The position numbers and the translations under genes were made by a program. 64,000 nt of DNA from Pseudomonas rhizophila (GTDB lineage: Bacteria > Pseudomonadota > Gammaproteobacteria > Pseudomonadales > Pseudomonadaceae): positions 2,446,028 to 2,510,027 of the forward strand of contig NZ_CP024081.1 in assembly GCF_003033885.1 (NCBI RefSeq), given 5' to 3'. Position 1 is the stretch's first letter; every line of letters begins with the position of its first letter. This document shows positions 26,668-35,351 of this stretch, piece by piece. The notes below the pieces were generated by a model. The model was given only the letters and a program-made list of their open reading frames with translations. It made no database searches and was not told the DNA's origin.

Positions 26668-26729
26668 GGGAGACACGCTCTGCAATCGTCGAGGGGCTGC
26701 GGTGTGCGTCGTGACCGCAACCCCGAAAG

Positions 26730-26788
26730 CCCCTGCTTTAGCGGGGGCGCAATACAACAGGCCCCGACAGCCCATGGCTGCCGGGGCC
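26730..26788. terminator. Two hairpins after glcB
   Basis: GCCCC-TGCTTTAGC-GGGGGC is followed by GGCCCCG.CAGCC / GGCTG.CGGGGCC (26760-26788). Neither has a T-run, so termination is likely incomplete, which would let some transcription reach the permease gene. Confidence 0.5.
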
Positions 26789-26916
26789 CTTGAGCATGAG
26801 CGCGGCGACGGGTGATCCCCTGTCGACGCGGTTCGCGGAGCACCTGTGCTCTGGATGCGTGGCGCCGGATACCCCCGGCAAACTGTGGTTCACAACAATA
26901 AAAAGGAACCAAAACC

Positions 26917-28614
26917 ATGAGTCAAACACTGCTGTCCATCCTGGCCTTCGTGCCGCTGGTACTGGCGGGCGTGTTACTGATCGGCTTTCGCTGGCCAGCC
27001 AAATACGCCATGCCCGTGGTCTTCGTACTGACGGCGCTGATCGGCCTCGGGGCCTGGGACATGACGTTGAATCGGGTCCTGGCGTCCTCGCTGCAGGGCC
27101 TCGTCCTGACGGCGGCGATTCTGTGGATTGTTTTCGGTGCCATTCTGTTGCTCAACACCCTCAAGCATTCCGGCGGCATCAGCTCCATTCGCCGTGGCTT
27201 TGCCAATATCAGCCCGGACCGTCGGGTCCAGGCGCTGATCGTGGCCTGGCTGTTCGGCTGCTTCATCGAGGGCGCTTCGGGCTTTGGCACACCTGCGGCG
27301 GTAGTCGCGCCGTTGATGGTCGCGTTGGGCTTCCCGGCCATGGCCGCGGTGGTACTCGGCATGCTGGTACAGTCCACTCCGGTGTCTTTTGGTGCCGTCG
27401 GTACGCCCATGGTGGTCGGGGTCACAGGCGGCCTTGACCAGACCGGTCTTGGCGCGCAACTGGCTGCTGTGGGCAGCAACTGGGACGTGTTCTTCCATTT
27501 GATCGTCTCGCGGGTGGCGATCATCCATGCCCTTTGCGGGATTCTCATGCCGCTGATCATGATCAGCATCATGACCCGCTTCTTCGGCAAGAACCAATCC
27601 TGGCGCGAAGGCCTGGTCATGGCACCGTTCGCGATCTTCACCGGACTCGCCTTCGTCATTCCTTACGCGGCCGCCGGAGTGTTCCTCGGTCCGGAATTCC
27701 CTTCGATGATTGGTGCCCTGGTGGGCCTGAGCATTGTGATCCCGGCTGCCAAAGCGCGCTTCCTGTTGCCCAAGACCACCTGGGATTTTGCCCCGGCCAG
27801 CGAGTGGCCAGCGGAGTGGATGGGCAGGATCGAGATGAAGCTCGACGACATGGCCGGCAAAAAAGCGATTTCCGTCCCCATGGCCTGGGCACCCTATGTG
27901 CTGCTGGCCGTGTTGTTGGTGCTGTCGCGCAACATTCCACCGCTCAAGGCCTGGCTGCTGTCCCTGAGCTTCGGGGCCAAAGACATTCTGGGTGAGACGG
28001 GCGTGTCCGCCAGCCTGGAACTGCTCTACCTGCCAGGTGGTTTGCTCTGCGTGGTTGCGCTGATGACATTCTTCTTGCACCGCATGCGCGCCAGCGAACT
28101 GGTGGCGGCCGTGAGTGAATCGAGCAAAACCTTGCTGGGCGCCGGTTTCGTGTTGATCTTCACCATCCCGATGGTGCGTATCCTGATCAACTCAGGGGTG
28201 AACGGATCGGACCTGGTGTCGATGCCGGTGGCAATGGCGCGTCTCGTCGCAGACAGTGTCGGCAGCGTGTACCCGTTCTTCGCCCCGGCGGTGGGCGCAC
28301 TGGGCGCATTCATCGCCGGCTCCAACACCGTGTCCAACCTGATGCTGGCGCAGTTCCAGTTCAACACCGCGCAACTGTTGGGCATCTCCGGCGCGCTGAT
28401 GGTGGCGTTGCAATCGGTAGGCGCGGCGGCCGGCAACATGATCGCCATCCACAACGTGGTGGCGGCGTCGGCGACAGTCGGCCTGCTGGGTCGCGAAGGC
28501 ATCACCCTGCGCAAGACCATGCTGCCGACGCTGTACTACATCGTCCTGGCCGGTATCATCGGCATGATCGGCTTCTATCTGCTGGGTATCAGCGATCCGC
28601 TGACGAAGTCCTGA
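26917..28614 (+). CDS. glcA: Glycolate/lactate permease (LldP/GlcA family)
   Basis: A 565-aa permease with about 12-14 membrane segments. The family signatures [48 protein letters not shown] and [16 protein letters not shown] are intact. LldP and GlcA both carry lactate and glycolate with protons. Position directly after glcB favours glycolate as the physiological substrate. AAAAAGGAACC lies before the ATG. It is separated from glcB by 249 bases and weak hairpins, so it may also have its own promoter. Confidence 0.92.
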   Translation: MSQTLLSILAFVPLVLAGVLLIGFRWPAKYAMPVVFVLTALIGLGAWDMTLNRVLASSLQGLVLTAAILWIVFGAILLLNTLKHSGGISSIRRGFANISPDRRVQALIVAWLFGCFIEGASGFGTPAAVVAPLMVALGFPAMAAVVLGMLVQSTPVSFGAVGTPMVVGVTGGLDQTGLGAQLAAVGSNWDVFFHLIVSRVAIIHALCGILMPLIMISIMTRFFGKNQSWREGLVMAPFAIFTGLAFVIPYAAAGVFLGPEFPSMIGALVGLSIVIPAAKARFLLPKTTWDFAPASEWPAEWMGRIEMKLDDMAGKKAISVPMAWAPYVLLAVLLVLSRNIPPLKAWLLSLSFGAKDILGETGVSASLELLYLPGGLLCVVALMTFFLHRMRASELVAAVSESSKTLLGAGFVLIFTIPMVRILINSGVNGSDLVSMPVAMARLVADSVGSVYPFFAPAVGALGAFIAGSNTVSNLMLAQFQFNTAQLLGISGALMVALQSVGAAAGNMIAIHNVVAASATVGLLGREGITLRKTMLPTLYYIVLAGIIGMIGFYLLGISDPLTKS

Positions 28615-28623
28615 AACCTGCAG

Positions 28624-28648
28624 GCTGCCCGCCGATGGGGCGGGCAGC
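28624..28648 (+). terminator. Hairpin after the permease gene
   Basis: GCTGCCCGCC pairs with GGCGGGCAGC around a 5-base loop, 9 bases after the stop codon. The T-run is poor (TTCGGTC), so strength is uncertain. Confidence 0.65.
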
Positions 28649-28706
28649 TTCGGTCAGGCGAGTCCACCGGAGCTAAACCAGCGCATCTGTTGACAGGTTG
28701 TAAATG

Positions 28707-28739
28707 AAAGCCCCTGATTCGTGATGAATCAGGGGCTTT
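28707..28739. terminator. Strong bidirectional hairpin
   Basis: AAAGCCCCTGATTC (28707-28720) and GAATCAGGGGCTTT (28726-28739) form a 14-base perfect stem with a 5-base loop. Read leftwards it would end a minus-strand transcript from the gene remnant at 28755-28883. Confidence 0.75.
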
Positions 28740-28754
28740 GGAGTGTCTGGCGTT

Positions 28755-28883
28755 TTATAGAAGGGTACCCGCTGGCGCCGCATCCAACCGCCTTGCAATC
28801 ACATCCATCACGTCGCAACCGTCACGCAGCGGAATGCAGTAAAGCTGTGCCAAACCCCATCGCCATTTTGGGCGACGCTCAGA
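28755..28883 (-). pseudogene. Possible 3' remnant of a minus-strand gene
   Basis: An open frame of 42 codons, with no ATG, ends IPLRDGCDVMDVIARRLDAA followed by PAGTLL and a stop. Composition looks protein-like, and a strong terminator hairpin starts 16 bases beyond the stop. The upstream part is cut by a TAG. I do not recognise the protein. The rest of the 505-base gap (28615-29119) shows only the hairpins and, presumably, the promoter of the sensor kinase gene. Confidence 0.35.
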
Positions 28884-29119
28884 CTATAGGCGCCACCACA
28901 AAAAATACGCAAGGGATTGATAGCGCGGAGGTTTCCCAATGACATGTGGGATATTTCCGTAGCTCAATCAGCCAATTCCGCCATTCCACCCCCATTTACA
29001 GCCCTACACGTCCCACAATCCAATCGCGCATTCCCCTCCGGCGCGGGATAATACGGCCCGGCTTGGGGTCACAACCGCTTCCCCCTGATTGTATTGGCGG
29101 CTGAGAAGGATCGATCGCA

Positions 29120-31306
29120 ATGACAGACTGGCTGCAAAGCTATGGAGAGATGGCTGAACGGGTTCGCGGCCACGATTGGGACGCCAGCCCGCTCGGGCCG
29201 CCGAAACAGTGGCCCGATGTGCTGAAGACCACCGTAGCGTTGAGCCTCGCCTCGCATTTCCCCCAGGCCATCGTGTGGGGGCCGGAACTGATCACGTTGT
29301 ACAACGATGCCTTCGTGCCCATCCTCGGCAATAAACCCCAAGCGCTGGGTCGGCGGTTCGATGAGGTGTGGAAGGAAGTCTGGAGCGACATCGGCCCGAT
29401 TGTGCGGGCGGCCTTCGAGGGGCAGGCGACTTATATCGAGAATTTTCCCCTGATCATCGAGCGTGGCGGCGGCCTGGAACAGGCGTATTTCACGTTCTGC
29501 TACAGCCCCATCCGTGATCAGTTCGGCAAGGTCGTGGGCATGCTGGACACCGTCACCGAGACCACTTCCACGGTGTTCATGACCCAGCGCCTGGCGGTGC
29601 TGGATGCCATTGGCAATGCCGTGGCGAATGCCACCGACCCACAGGCCATCATGGCCACCACCACGCGGATTCTGGCGGCGCACCTGAACCTATCCAATTG
29701 CGCCTATGCGGATATGGATGAGGACGAGGATGGCTTCACCATTCGCGGTGATTGGGCTCGGGCGGGGTCACCCAGTATTGTCGGGCATTACCGGCTGGCG
29801 GATTTTGGTCGGCTGGCGGTTGCCAACCTGCGGGCCGGCAAACCCCTGGTGGTCAACGATAACCTCAAGGAGCTGGCGCCCGAGGAAGCGGCGACGTTCC
29901 AGGCGATCGGTATCGCCGCGACCATTTGCGTGCCGCTGATCAAGAACGGACGTTTGACCGCATTGATGGCCATCCACGACAAAACGCCGCGGGTCTGGTC
30001 CAGCAACGATCTGGCGCTGCTGATGGAAGTGACCGAACGATCCTGGGCTCACATCGAGCGGACCCGCGCGGACGCCGCCGTGCGCGAGGGGCTAGCGGTC
30101 CTGGCGGAACTGAACGCGACGCTGGAGGAGCGGGTCGAGGAACGCACCACGCGCCTGAAACAGACCGAAGCGGCCCTGCGCCAGTCGCAGAAACTTGAAG
30201 CCATCGGCCAGCTCACCGGCGGGGTGGCCCACGACTTCAACAACCTGCTGACGATCATTCGTTCCTCCGTCGACTTTCTGCACATGCCTAACCTCTCCGA
30301 TGAGCGGCGCAACCGCTACATGACGGCGGTTTCCGAGACGGTGGAGCGTGCCGCCAAGCTGACCAGCCAGTTGCTCGCCTTCGCCCGGCGTCAGCCGTTG
30401 AAACCGCAAGTCATCGATGTGGGCAAGCAGGTGCAAAGCCTCGGCGACATGCTGCAGACCGTCACGGGGGCGCGGATTCAGGTCAAGGTCGAGCTGAGCG
30501 ACCGGCCTTGTTACATCCGCGCTGACTTGAGCCAGTTTGAAACGGCGCTGATCAACATGGCCCTCAATGCCAGGGATGCCATGGATGGGCAAGGCACGTT
30601 GTCGCTGCGGCTCATTGGCGGTGCTGGCATGCCGCCGATCCGAGGTCACGCGGGAGCCGGGCAGTCTTTTGCCGCCATTGCCCTGGCGGACACCGGCACC
30701 GGCATTGCGGCAGAAGTCCTGGAGCATATTTTCGAGCCGTTCTTTACCACTAAGGAAGTGGGCAAGGGCACCGGGCTGGGGTTGTCCCAGGTGTTCGGTT
30801 TTGCCAAACAGTCTGGCGGCAACGTGGATGTTTCGACCGTGGTCGGGGAGGGGACGGTGTTTACCTTGTACCTGCCGGAAGTCGAGCCTGAAGAGATTGA
30901 TGAGCCCAACCGGGAGGAAACCACGCCCCTGCTGCTGGAAAAGGGCAAGCGTCGGGTGTTGATCGTGGAGGACAACCTGGAGGTCGGGCGTTTTGCCAAT
31001 CAGATCCTGCAGGATCTGGGCTACGAAACGGCCTGGGCGACCAACGCCGAGGAGGCTCTGGATATGGTTGGCCCGGATGCGATGGCGTTCGACGCGGTAT
31101 TTTCCGACGTCGTCATGCCCGGCATCAGCGGCATTGCCCTGGCCAAGGCACTGCGCCGGCGCCGCCCGGATCTGCCGGTGGTCCTGACGTCGGGTTATAG
31201 CGAGGAGCTGGCCCACCGTGGCCATGAAGATTTCGAGTTTCTATCCAAGCCCTATTCGGCCGATCAGGTTTCCCGGATCTTGAGCCGCGATGGCGGGGCG
31301 GATTGA
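29120..31306 (+). CDS. Hybrid sensor histidine kinase / response regulator
   Basis: A 728-aa signalling protein without clear membrane segments. Order: PAS-like domain (about 30-150, with YNDAFVPILG), GAF domain (about 155-320, with ICVPLIKNGRLTALMAIHD), a coiled coil (ERVEERTTRLKQTEAALRQS), HisKA with phosphorylated His371 in GGVAHDFNNLLT, ATPase domain with N-box NARDAM and G-boxes DTGTGI and GKGTGLGLS, and a C-terminal receiver domain with Asp663 in FSDVVMPG. It probably senses a soluble signal through PAS/GAF. No separate output regulator is adjacent, so the partner is unknown. Confidence 0.93.
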   Translation: MTDWLQSYGEMAERVRGHDWDASPLGPPKQWPDVLKTTVALSLASHFPQAIVWGPELITLYNDAFVPILGNKPQALGRRFDEVWKEVWSDIGPIVRAAFEGQATYIENFPLIIERGGGLEQAYFTFCYSPIRDQFGKVVGMLDTVTETTSTVFMTQRLAVLDAIGNAVANATDPQAIMATTTRILAAHLNLSNCAYADMDEDEDGFTIRGDWARAGSPSIVGHYRLADFGRLAVANLRAGKPLVVNDNLKELAPEEAATFQAIGIAATICVPLIKNGRLTALMAIHDKTPRVWSSNDLALLMEVTERSWAHIERTRADAAVREGLAVLAELNATLEERVEERTTRLKQTEAALRQSQKLEAIGQLTGGVAHDFNNLLTIIRSSVDFLHMPNLSDERRNRYMTAVSETVERAAKLTSQLLAFARRQPLKPQVIDVGKQVQSLGDMLQTVTGARIQVKVELSDRPCYIRADLSQFETALINMALNARDAMDGQGTLSLRLIGGAGMPPIRGHAGAGQSFAAIALADTGTGIAAEVLEHIFEPFFTTKEVGKGTGLGLSQVFGFAKQSGGNVDVSTVVGEGTVFTLYLPEVEPEEIDEPNREETTPLLLEKGKRRVLIVEDNLEVGRFANQILQDLGYETAWATNAEEALDMVGPDAMAFDAVFSDVVMPGISGIALAKALRRRRPDLPVVLTSGYSEELAHRGHEDFEFLSKPYSADQVSRILSRDGGAD

Positions 31307-31469
31307 ATAAAGCGGTCCGTGGGCAAGTCACGCAGCTCCATTCGTCGGCCAGACGCTTGCCTGAATAATCAGTCCTTTGATGACCGACTAGTCTGAAAGT
31401 CGTGAAGGCCTATATTTTTCAGGCAACGGGTTGTTGCCGGTGTGGGCCTCGACGAAAAGGGGAAAGGCG

Positions 31470-31655
31470 ATGGGAGCACCGTACAGCGAGGATAACGGAG
31501 CCGCATATCCGATCAATGAAGGTTTGCAGTGTGGGCAATCGGCCTATAGGGCGGACTTTGGCGACGAGCCGATCAAATCCATCAGGACCAAGGTGTCCAA
31601 AGTGCCGCGAGGGGAAAAGGCCAAGTTCCTGCCCAGGGTCCCGGTCAGGAAGTAA
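31470..31655 (+). CDS. Hypothetical 61-aa protein
   Basis: A 61-aa soluble protein, starting MGAPYSEDNGAAYPINEGLQ and ending in a basic tail (KVPRGEKAKFLPRVPVRK). The ATG has a strong AAGGGGAAAGG ribosome site. I do not recognise the family. Basic C-terminus and acidic N-terminus suggest binding to nucleic acid or another protein. It stands alone between the sensor kinase and a REP element. Confidence 0.6.
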   Translation: MGAPYSEDNGAAYPINEGLQCGQSAYRADFGDEPIKSIRTKVSKVPRGEKAKFLPRVPVRK

Positions 31656-31686
31656 CGTTGCAACTCTACAATTCAGTCCTGTCATC

Positions 31687-31713
31687 GTGGCGAGGGAGCA
31701 AGCTCCCCGCCAC
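31687..31713. repeat. REP element (GTGGCGAGGG type)
   Basis: GTGGCGAGGGAGC and GCTCCCCGCCAC form a compact hairpin 31 bases after the small gene's stop. Confidence 0.75.
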
Positions 31714-31766
31714 GACACCATTCCAGCCTCTGGCATAAATATTCTTCATCTTTTTTTTCACGACGG

Positions 31767-31788
31767 TTTCTTTCACGTTTCTTTCACA
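31767..31788 (+). promoter_or_regulatory. Tandem 11-base repeats (TTTCTTTCACG / TTTCTTTCACA)
   Basis: Two direct copies of TTTCTTTCAC exactly 11 bases apart, one helical turn, as seen at binding sites of OmpR/PhoB-type response regulators. A TAATCT box (31799-31804) follows and could be the -10 of a promoter leading into the terminator at 31841. Confidence 0.45.
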
Positions 31789-31811
31789 AGCGGGCGCGTA
31801 ATCTTGGCTCA

Positions 31812-31867
31812 TCCGTTAGAAAGCAGTAACCGCAGTACCTGCCCGTTTCCCCAGCGGGCTTTTTTTT
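31812..31867 (+). ncRNA. Candidate short RNA ending in an intrinsic terminator
   Basis: No coding frame precedes the terminator GCCCG-N9-CGGGC-TTTTTTTT (stem 31841-31859, T-run 31860-31867). A possible promoter box TAATCT lies at 31799, so a transcript of about 55 bases is predicted. It could instead be an attenuator for the glycine-zipper gene at 31992. The start is only inferred. Confidence 0.35.
31841..31867 (+). terminator. Intrinsic terminator without an obvious gene
   Basis: GCCCG and CGGGC enclose a 9-base loop and are followed by eight T. It is a strong signature, located 186 bases after the last coding stop. Confidence 0.75.
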
Positions 31868-31991
31868 GCCTGTCATAAAACTACCCCTCCGTTTGTTGTC
31901 CAAGTGACATGGCCCGACGCTATCTGGCGTAGACTGACGCCCGCGCGTACCGGCCATCTTTCCCCGATGCGGCATTCTTGAGGTTTCTATC

Positions 31992-32408
31992 ATGCGTTTG
32001 ACTTTATCCACCTTGGTGCTTGGGCTTGTGGTTGCTCAAGGCGCGATGGCTGCCGGTGACGGTACTGCTGCGGTTGGCGGTGGTCTGGGCGGTGCGTTGG
32101 GTAACGTAGTCGGCCAACAGATGGGCGGCAGCACAGGCGCGGCCATTGGCGCCGGTGTCGGTGGTGCAGCCGGCAGTGCGGTGGGGGCGCGTAAGGGCAG
32201 CCGTACGGAAGCGGCCATTGGCGGTGGTTTGGGGTCGGCCGGCGGTTCGATTGTCGGTAACAGCCTGGGCGGCTCGACGGGCTCCACCATCGGCGCAGGT
32301 ATTGGTGGCGCGGCGGGTGGTGCATTGGGTAGCAACCTGTCCAATGACAACGATGGTCATTCGGGTGGTAAGAAGCACAAGCACAAACATAAGAACAAAC
32401 ATCGCTAA
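31992..32408 (+). CDS. Glycine-zipper exported protein with Lys/His-rich tail
   Basis: A 138-aa protein: signal peptide (about residues 1-20, ending GAMA), then repeated glycine-zipper units (GGGLGGALGNVVGQQMGGST, GAAIGAGVGGAAG, GGGLGSAGGSIVGNSLGGST and GSTIGAGIGGAAG), and a C-terminal tail GGKKHKHKHKNKHR. The repeats are a duplicated block of about 55 residues. Glycine zippers pack helices in membranes; proteins of this kind sit in the envelope. The His/Lys tail might bind metal or anionic polymers. Own terminator follows. Confidence 0.85.
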   Translation: MRLTLSTLVLGLVVAQGAMAAGDGTAAVGGGLGGALGNVVGQQMGGSTGAAIGAGVGGAAGSAVGARKGSRTEAAIGGGLGSAGGSIVGNSLGGSTGSTIGAGIGGAAGGALGSNLSNDNDGHSGGKKHKHKHKNKHR

Positions 32409-32429
32409 GCGCATGTTTGGATGAGAAAG

Positions 32430-32454
32430 ACCCGGCCTGTGAGCCGGGTTTTTT
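32430..32454 (+). terminator. Terminator of the glycine-zipper gene
   Basis: ACCCGGC-CTGTGA-GCCGGGT followed by TTTTTT, 21 bases after the stop codon. Confidence 0.92.
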
Positions 32455-32601
32455 GTTCGCCATGGGTTTGCGGTTTATCTGCTCACAGGGTTGTCTGGCC
32501 ACAGGGCTGTCCGGCGTTTTCTTTACCGGGTTATTTACCCGGAACGTTTCCCCTCTGCGCACCTCGAATTCATACATCCATCAGCAATTGCGAGGTGCGT
32601 C

Positions 32602-32769
32602 ATGACGCCGGAAACCGAAGGTACGGAAGAAAAAGGCCCGTCGGGCGTTCCTTTCGTCAATGATCCGGGCAATGAAGACCCCGGCTCGCTGATGGACGAC
32701 GCCCAGGTGCCCTTGATCGAGGGTGAAGAGGTGGAAGACGCTGAGATCGAGGACGAGTCCTACGATTGA
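32602..32769 (+). CDS. Hypothetical acidic 55-aa protein
   Basis: The product begins MTPETEGTEEKGPSGVPFVN and is very acidic (ends EEVEDAEIEDESYD). GAGGTG lies 8 bases before the ATG at 32602. Low complexity and charge suggest a disordered protein. I do not recognise a function. A similar acidic small gene follows within 70 bases, so they may be an operon. Confidence 0.6.
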   Translation: MTPETEGTEEKGPSGVPFVNDPGNEDPGSLMDDAQVPLIEGEEVEDAEIEDESYD

Positions 32770-32838
32770 AGTCGCTCAAGCTGACCGCCCGTGTTCTCAA
32801 AACTGCATGACGTGTTGTCCCGTCATCAGGAGGTTGCC

Positions 32839-33042
32839 ATGACTGCCGATTCGCCTGTCCCTGACGACGATGAAACCCCGGAATACCCGCTGCCCTCGCC
32901 AACCGACTCGCTGAGCCGGGACCAGCGCCCGCCTGACGACGACGCCGGGGTAGAGCAGGTGCCGAGTGAGGATGAGGATATCGAGGCGAGCCCGGACGAT
33001 CCGGACATTGCCGGTAACGACGCCTCCGGCGAACCGAGCTGA
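32839..33042 (+). CDS. Hypothetical acidic, proline-rich 67-aa protein
   Basis: A disordered acidic protein (DDDETPEYPLPSPTDSLSRD, PSEDEDIEASPDDPDIAGND). The ATG at 32839 has AGGAGG 6 bases upstream, the best evidence that it is translated. No family recognised. It is in the same direction as its neighbours. Confidence 0.6.
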   Translation: MTADSPVPDDDETPEYPLPSPTDSLSRDQRPPDDDAGVEQVPSEDEDIEASPDDPDIAGNDASGEPS

Positions 33043-33132
33043 TTGCCGGTTCCGCCCGTCGATTTATCGGCACCATCGGCCAGTCACGATTGCCACACAT
33101 CAGGTAGGTAACCTTAAAAAGGGAGACTCACC

Positions 33133-33492
33133 ATGATGAAATCAAATGTGACCGCGCTGACCCTGGCCGGGATTCTGTCGGTCAGTTCCATGGCGGTTTT
33201 CGCCCAGTCTTCGGGCGGCAATCCCCCCGTAGATAAGGGGGGGATGCCACCTTCCACCGAGATGGAAGCCGGCACGCCGTCGGGCACGGGAGGCGCGTTG
33301 CCCCCGGGTTCCGTGGAGAGCGGTAATGGCAGCGACGCCAGTGGTAGCAGCACCAGTCCCGGTACGGGCAGCGGCTCAATGAGCGGCGGCAGTTCCATGG
33401 GGGGCGATGCCTCCAGCAGTGGAACCGGGGCCGGAACCAGCGACAGCGGTGGTAGCTCCGATGACGACGGTTCGAGTGGTTCCAGCCAATAA
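33133..33492 (+). CDS. Exported Ser/Gly-rich protein, 119 aa
   Basis: The first 25 residues are a clear signal peptide (MMKSNVTALTLAGILSVSSM, cut after VFA). The mature part is almost entirely Gly, Ser, Thr and Asp repeats ending DDDGSSGSSQ. AAGGGAG precedes the ATG. Such proteins are secreted or periplasmic and disordered; function is unknown. It is the last of four small genes that share unusual composition. Confidence 0.75.
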   Translation: MMKSNVTALTLAGILSVSSMAVFAQSSGGNPPVDKGGMPPSTEMEAGTPSGTGGALPPGSVESGNGSDASGSSTSPGTGSGSMSGGSSMGGDASSSGTGAGTSDSGGSSDDDGSSGSSQ

Positions 33493-33522
33493 CGCATTGA
33501 TCATCATCTGAACCTGATCCTT

Positions 33523-33556
33523 GTTGCGGCGAGGGGGCAAGTGCCCTCGCTGCAAC
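33523..33556. repeat. REP element (GCGGCGAGGGGGC type)
   Basis: GTTGCGGCGAGGGGGCAAG and its complement CTTGCCCCCTCGCTGCAAC-like arm form a 34-base hairpin between the Ser/Gly-rich gene and the HAD gene. Confidence 0.7.
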
Positions 33557-33688
33557 AGTCGCCCACACAGATTTCCCGTTGCCTGTGCCAAGCCACTCTC
33601 GTTATCCTGCTGAATCCTTTAAGGTGAACACGTTGCTCTGGCCAAACCTGAGCCATCTCTGGAACCTTGTGATAACGGATCAGATGCG

Positions 33689-34384
33689 ATGAAAGCACCG
33701 CTGCAAGAGCTTGGCCCGATCAAAGCTGTGATATTCGACATGGATGGGCTGTTGCTGGACACCGAAGGCATTTACACCGAGGTGACCTCCATCATCGCCG
33801 AGCGTTACGGGCGCACGTTTGATTGGAGCGTCAAGCAGAACATCATCGGACGTGGGGCCGGGGATCTGGCCCGCTATGTCGTTCAGGCGCTGGAGTTGCC
33901 GATCACCCCGGAAGAGTTCCTGGTGATCCGCGAGCCCTTGATGCGCGAACGCTTTCCGCACGCCCTGGCGATGCCCGGTGCTGAAGAGCTGGTGCGGCAT
34001 TTGAAGGCCCATGACGTTCCGATTGCGGTGGGCACCAGTTCGTCGAGCCAGTCGTTTGCACTGAAAACCACGCTGCACCGGGACTGGTTTGCGTTGTTCG
34101 ATTTCATCGTCACAGCGGATGACCCGGAGGTGGGCGCGGCGAAGCCGGCACCGGATATCTTCCTCACTGCCGCCCGACGCCTGGGCGTTGCACCCCGCGA
34201 TTGCCTGGTATTCGAAGATTCACCGTTCGGGGTGACCGCGGCGAAAGCGGCGGGAATGACTGCCATTGCCATTCCGGATTCGGCCATGGCCGACGAAAAA
34301 TACGCCCATGCCGACGCGATCATTCGTTCCCTGAAGATCTTCCAGCCAGGCCTGTGCGGTTTGCCAGAGCTGGAGTGGGCCTGA
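33689..34384 (+). CDS. HAD-family phosphatase, pseudouridine-5'-phosphatase/phosphoglycolate type
   Basis: A 231-aa HAD-IA hydrolase. Motif I is VIFDMDGLLLDTE with the nucleophile Asp, motif II is VGTSSSS, motif III is the Lys in GAAKPAPDIF and motif IV is VFEDSPFGV. A helical cap lies between motifs I and II. The DMDGLLLDTE form with an E cap resembles HDHD1-like pseudouridine monophosphatases and 2-deoxyglucose-6-phosphatases; the substrate is not fixed by sequence. A strong terminator follows. Confidence 0.9.
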   Translation: MKAPLQELGPIKAVIFDMDGLLLDTEGIYTEVTSIIAERYGRTFDWSVKQNIIGRGAGDLARYVVQALELPITPEEFLVIREPLMRERFPHALAMPGAEELVRHLKAHDVPIAVGTSSSSQSFALKTTLHRDWFALFDFIVTADDPEVGAAKPAPDIFLTAARRLGVAPRDCLVFEDSPFGVTAAKAAGMTAIAIPDSAMADEKYAHADAIIRSLKIFQPGLCGLPELEWA

Positions 34385-34405
34385 CGACACATCGCGGCAC
34401 AACAG

Positions 34406-34444
34406 AACGCCGTTCATGGTATTACCCATGAACGGCGTTTTTTT
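34406..34444 (+). terminator. Terminator of the HAD gene
   Basis: AACGCCGTTCATGG and CCATGAACGGCGTT form a 14-base stem followed by TTTTTTT. Confidence 0.95.
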
Positions 34445-34472
34445 ATGGCCTGGATCAGGCGCCGCCCCCCCC

Positions 34473-34564
34473 ATCGCGAGCAGGCTCGCTCCCACATTGG
34501 TTTTGTGGCGACCGCACATGTTGCGACCACCCAAAATCCCTGTGGGAGCGAGCCTGCTCGCGAT
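34473..34564. repeat. REPIN (two inverted GTGGGAGCGAGC REPs)
   Basis: The arms ATCGCGAGCAGGCTCGCTCC... and its complement (34541-34564) face each other 44 bases apart, the arrangement of a REP doublet mobilised as a unit in Pseudomonas. Confidence 0.9.
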
Positions 34565-34592
34565 GGGGGCGATGTGATTCAGAGCTGTGAAT

Positions 34593-35321
34593 TCACCGCC
34601 CAAACCGCCCCGGCCAGCCAATAATGGTCTTGGGCCGAGGCGTGGCATAGGTGCGCACTTTCGAGGTGGACAAGCCCAACCGCACCAGGGCTTCGGCAAT
34701 GGTCACCGCCGCCGTCACGCCATCGACCACCGGCACCCCGGTGCGCTGGCGGATCTGCTCATCGAGCCCGGCCATGCCACCGCAACCCAGGCAGATTACT
34801 TCGGCTTTGTCCTGACTGACTGCCAGTTCTGCCTGCTGCACGATGGCTTCCACCGCCCGTTGCGGGTCTTGCTCAAGCTCCAGCACTGCCAGGCCACTGG
34901 CACGTACCGAGGCGCAGCGATCGAACAGGCCGGAGAGCTTTAGGCGGTCCTCGATCAGCGGCACGGTGCGGTCCAGGGTGGTGACCACCGAATAGGCGTG
35001 GCCCAGGAACATCGCGGTGCTGGCGCCCGCGTCGGTGATGTCCACCACCGGTACATTGAGCAGTTCCTGCAAGCCTTCGCGCCCATGTTCGCCGTAACCG
35101 GCCTGGATCACCGCATCAAACGGCTGATCGTAGGCCATCACCCGATCCATCACCGCGATGGCGGCCAGGTAGCTTTCGAAATTGCCTTCGATGGAGTCAG
35201 CGCCGAAGTACGGCGTGAGCCCGACGATCTCGGTGCCCGGCGCGGCCACGGCCTGGGCTTGTTGGGCGATGGCCCGGGTGATGGATTCGGTGGTGTTGAC
35301 GTTGACCACAAGAATTCGCAT
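34593..35321 (-). CDS. Asp/Glu-hydantoin racemase family protein
   Basis: A 242-aa racemase-fold protein beginning MRILVVNVNTTESIT, the usual start of hydantoin racemase relatives. The second catalytic cysteine is present (Cys180 in CLGCGGMAG), but the first, in the segment VIxACFGDxG of hydantoin racemases, is Gly75 here (VIQAGYGEHG). So it probably does not racemise by the usual two-cysteine route; a related isomerase or lyase is possible. The start has AGAGGA upstream. It lies downstream of cysH but is separated by a hairpin. Confidence 0.82.
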   Translation of the reverse strand: MRILVVNVNTTESITRAIAQQAQAVAAPGTEIVGLTPYFGADSIEGNFESYLAAIAVMDRVMAYDQPFDAVIQAGYGEHGREGLQELLNVPVVDITDAGASTAMFLGHAYSVVTTLDRTVPLIEDRLKLSGLFDRCASVRASGLAVLELEQDPQRAVEAIVQQAELAVSQDKAEVICLGCGGMAGLDEQIRQRTGVPVVDGVTAAVTIAEALVRLGLSTSKVRTYATPRPKTIIGWPGRFGR

Positions 35322-35351
35322 GAGCTGTCCTCTTCCATAAGCGCAAACAGG

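Noticed and set aside
25033..26775. 580-codon minus-strand frame opposite glcB
   Set aside because: Antisense shadow of malate synthase G, with no family motifs.
28615..29119. Search for an RNA gene in the gap before the sensor kinase
   Set aside because: Only hairpins and a gene remnant could be seen; no tRNA fold or known RNA.
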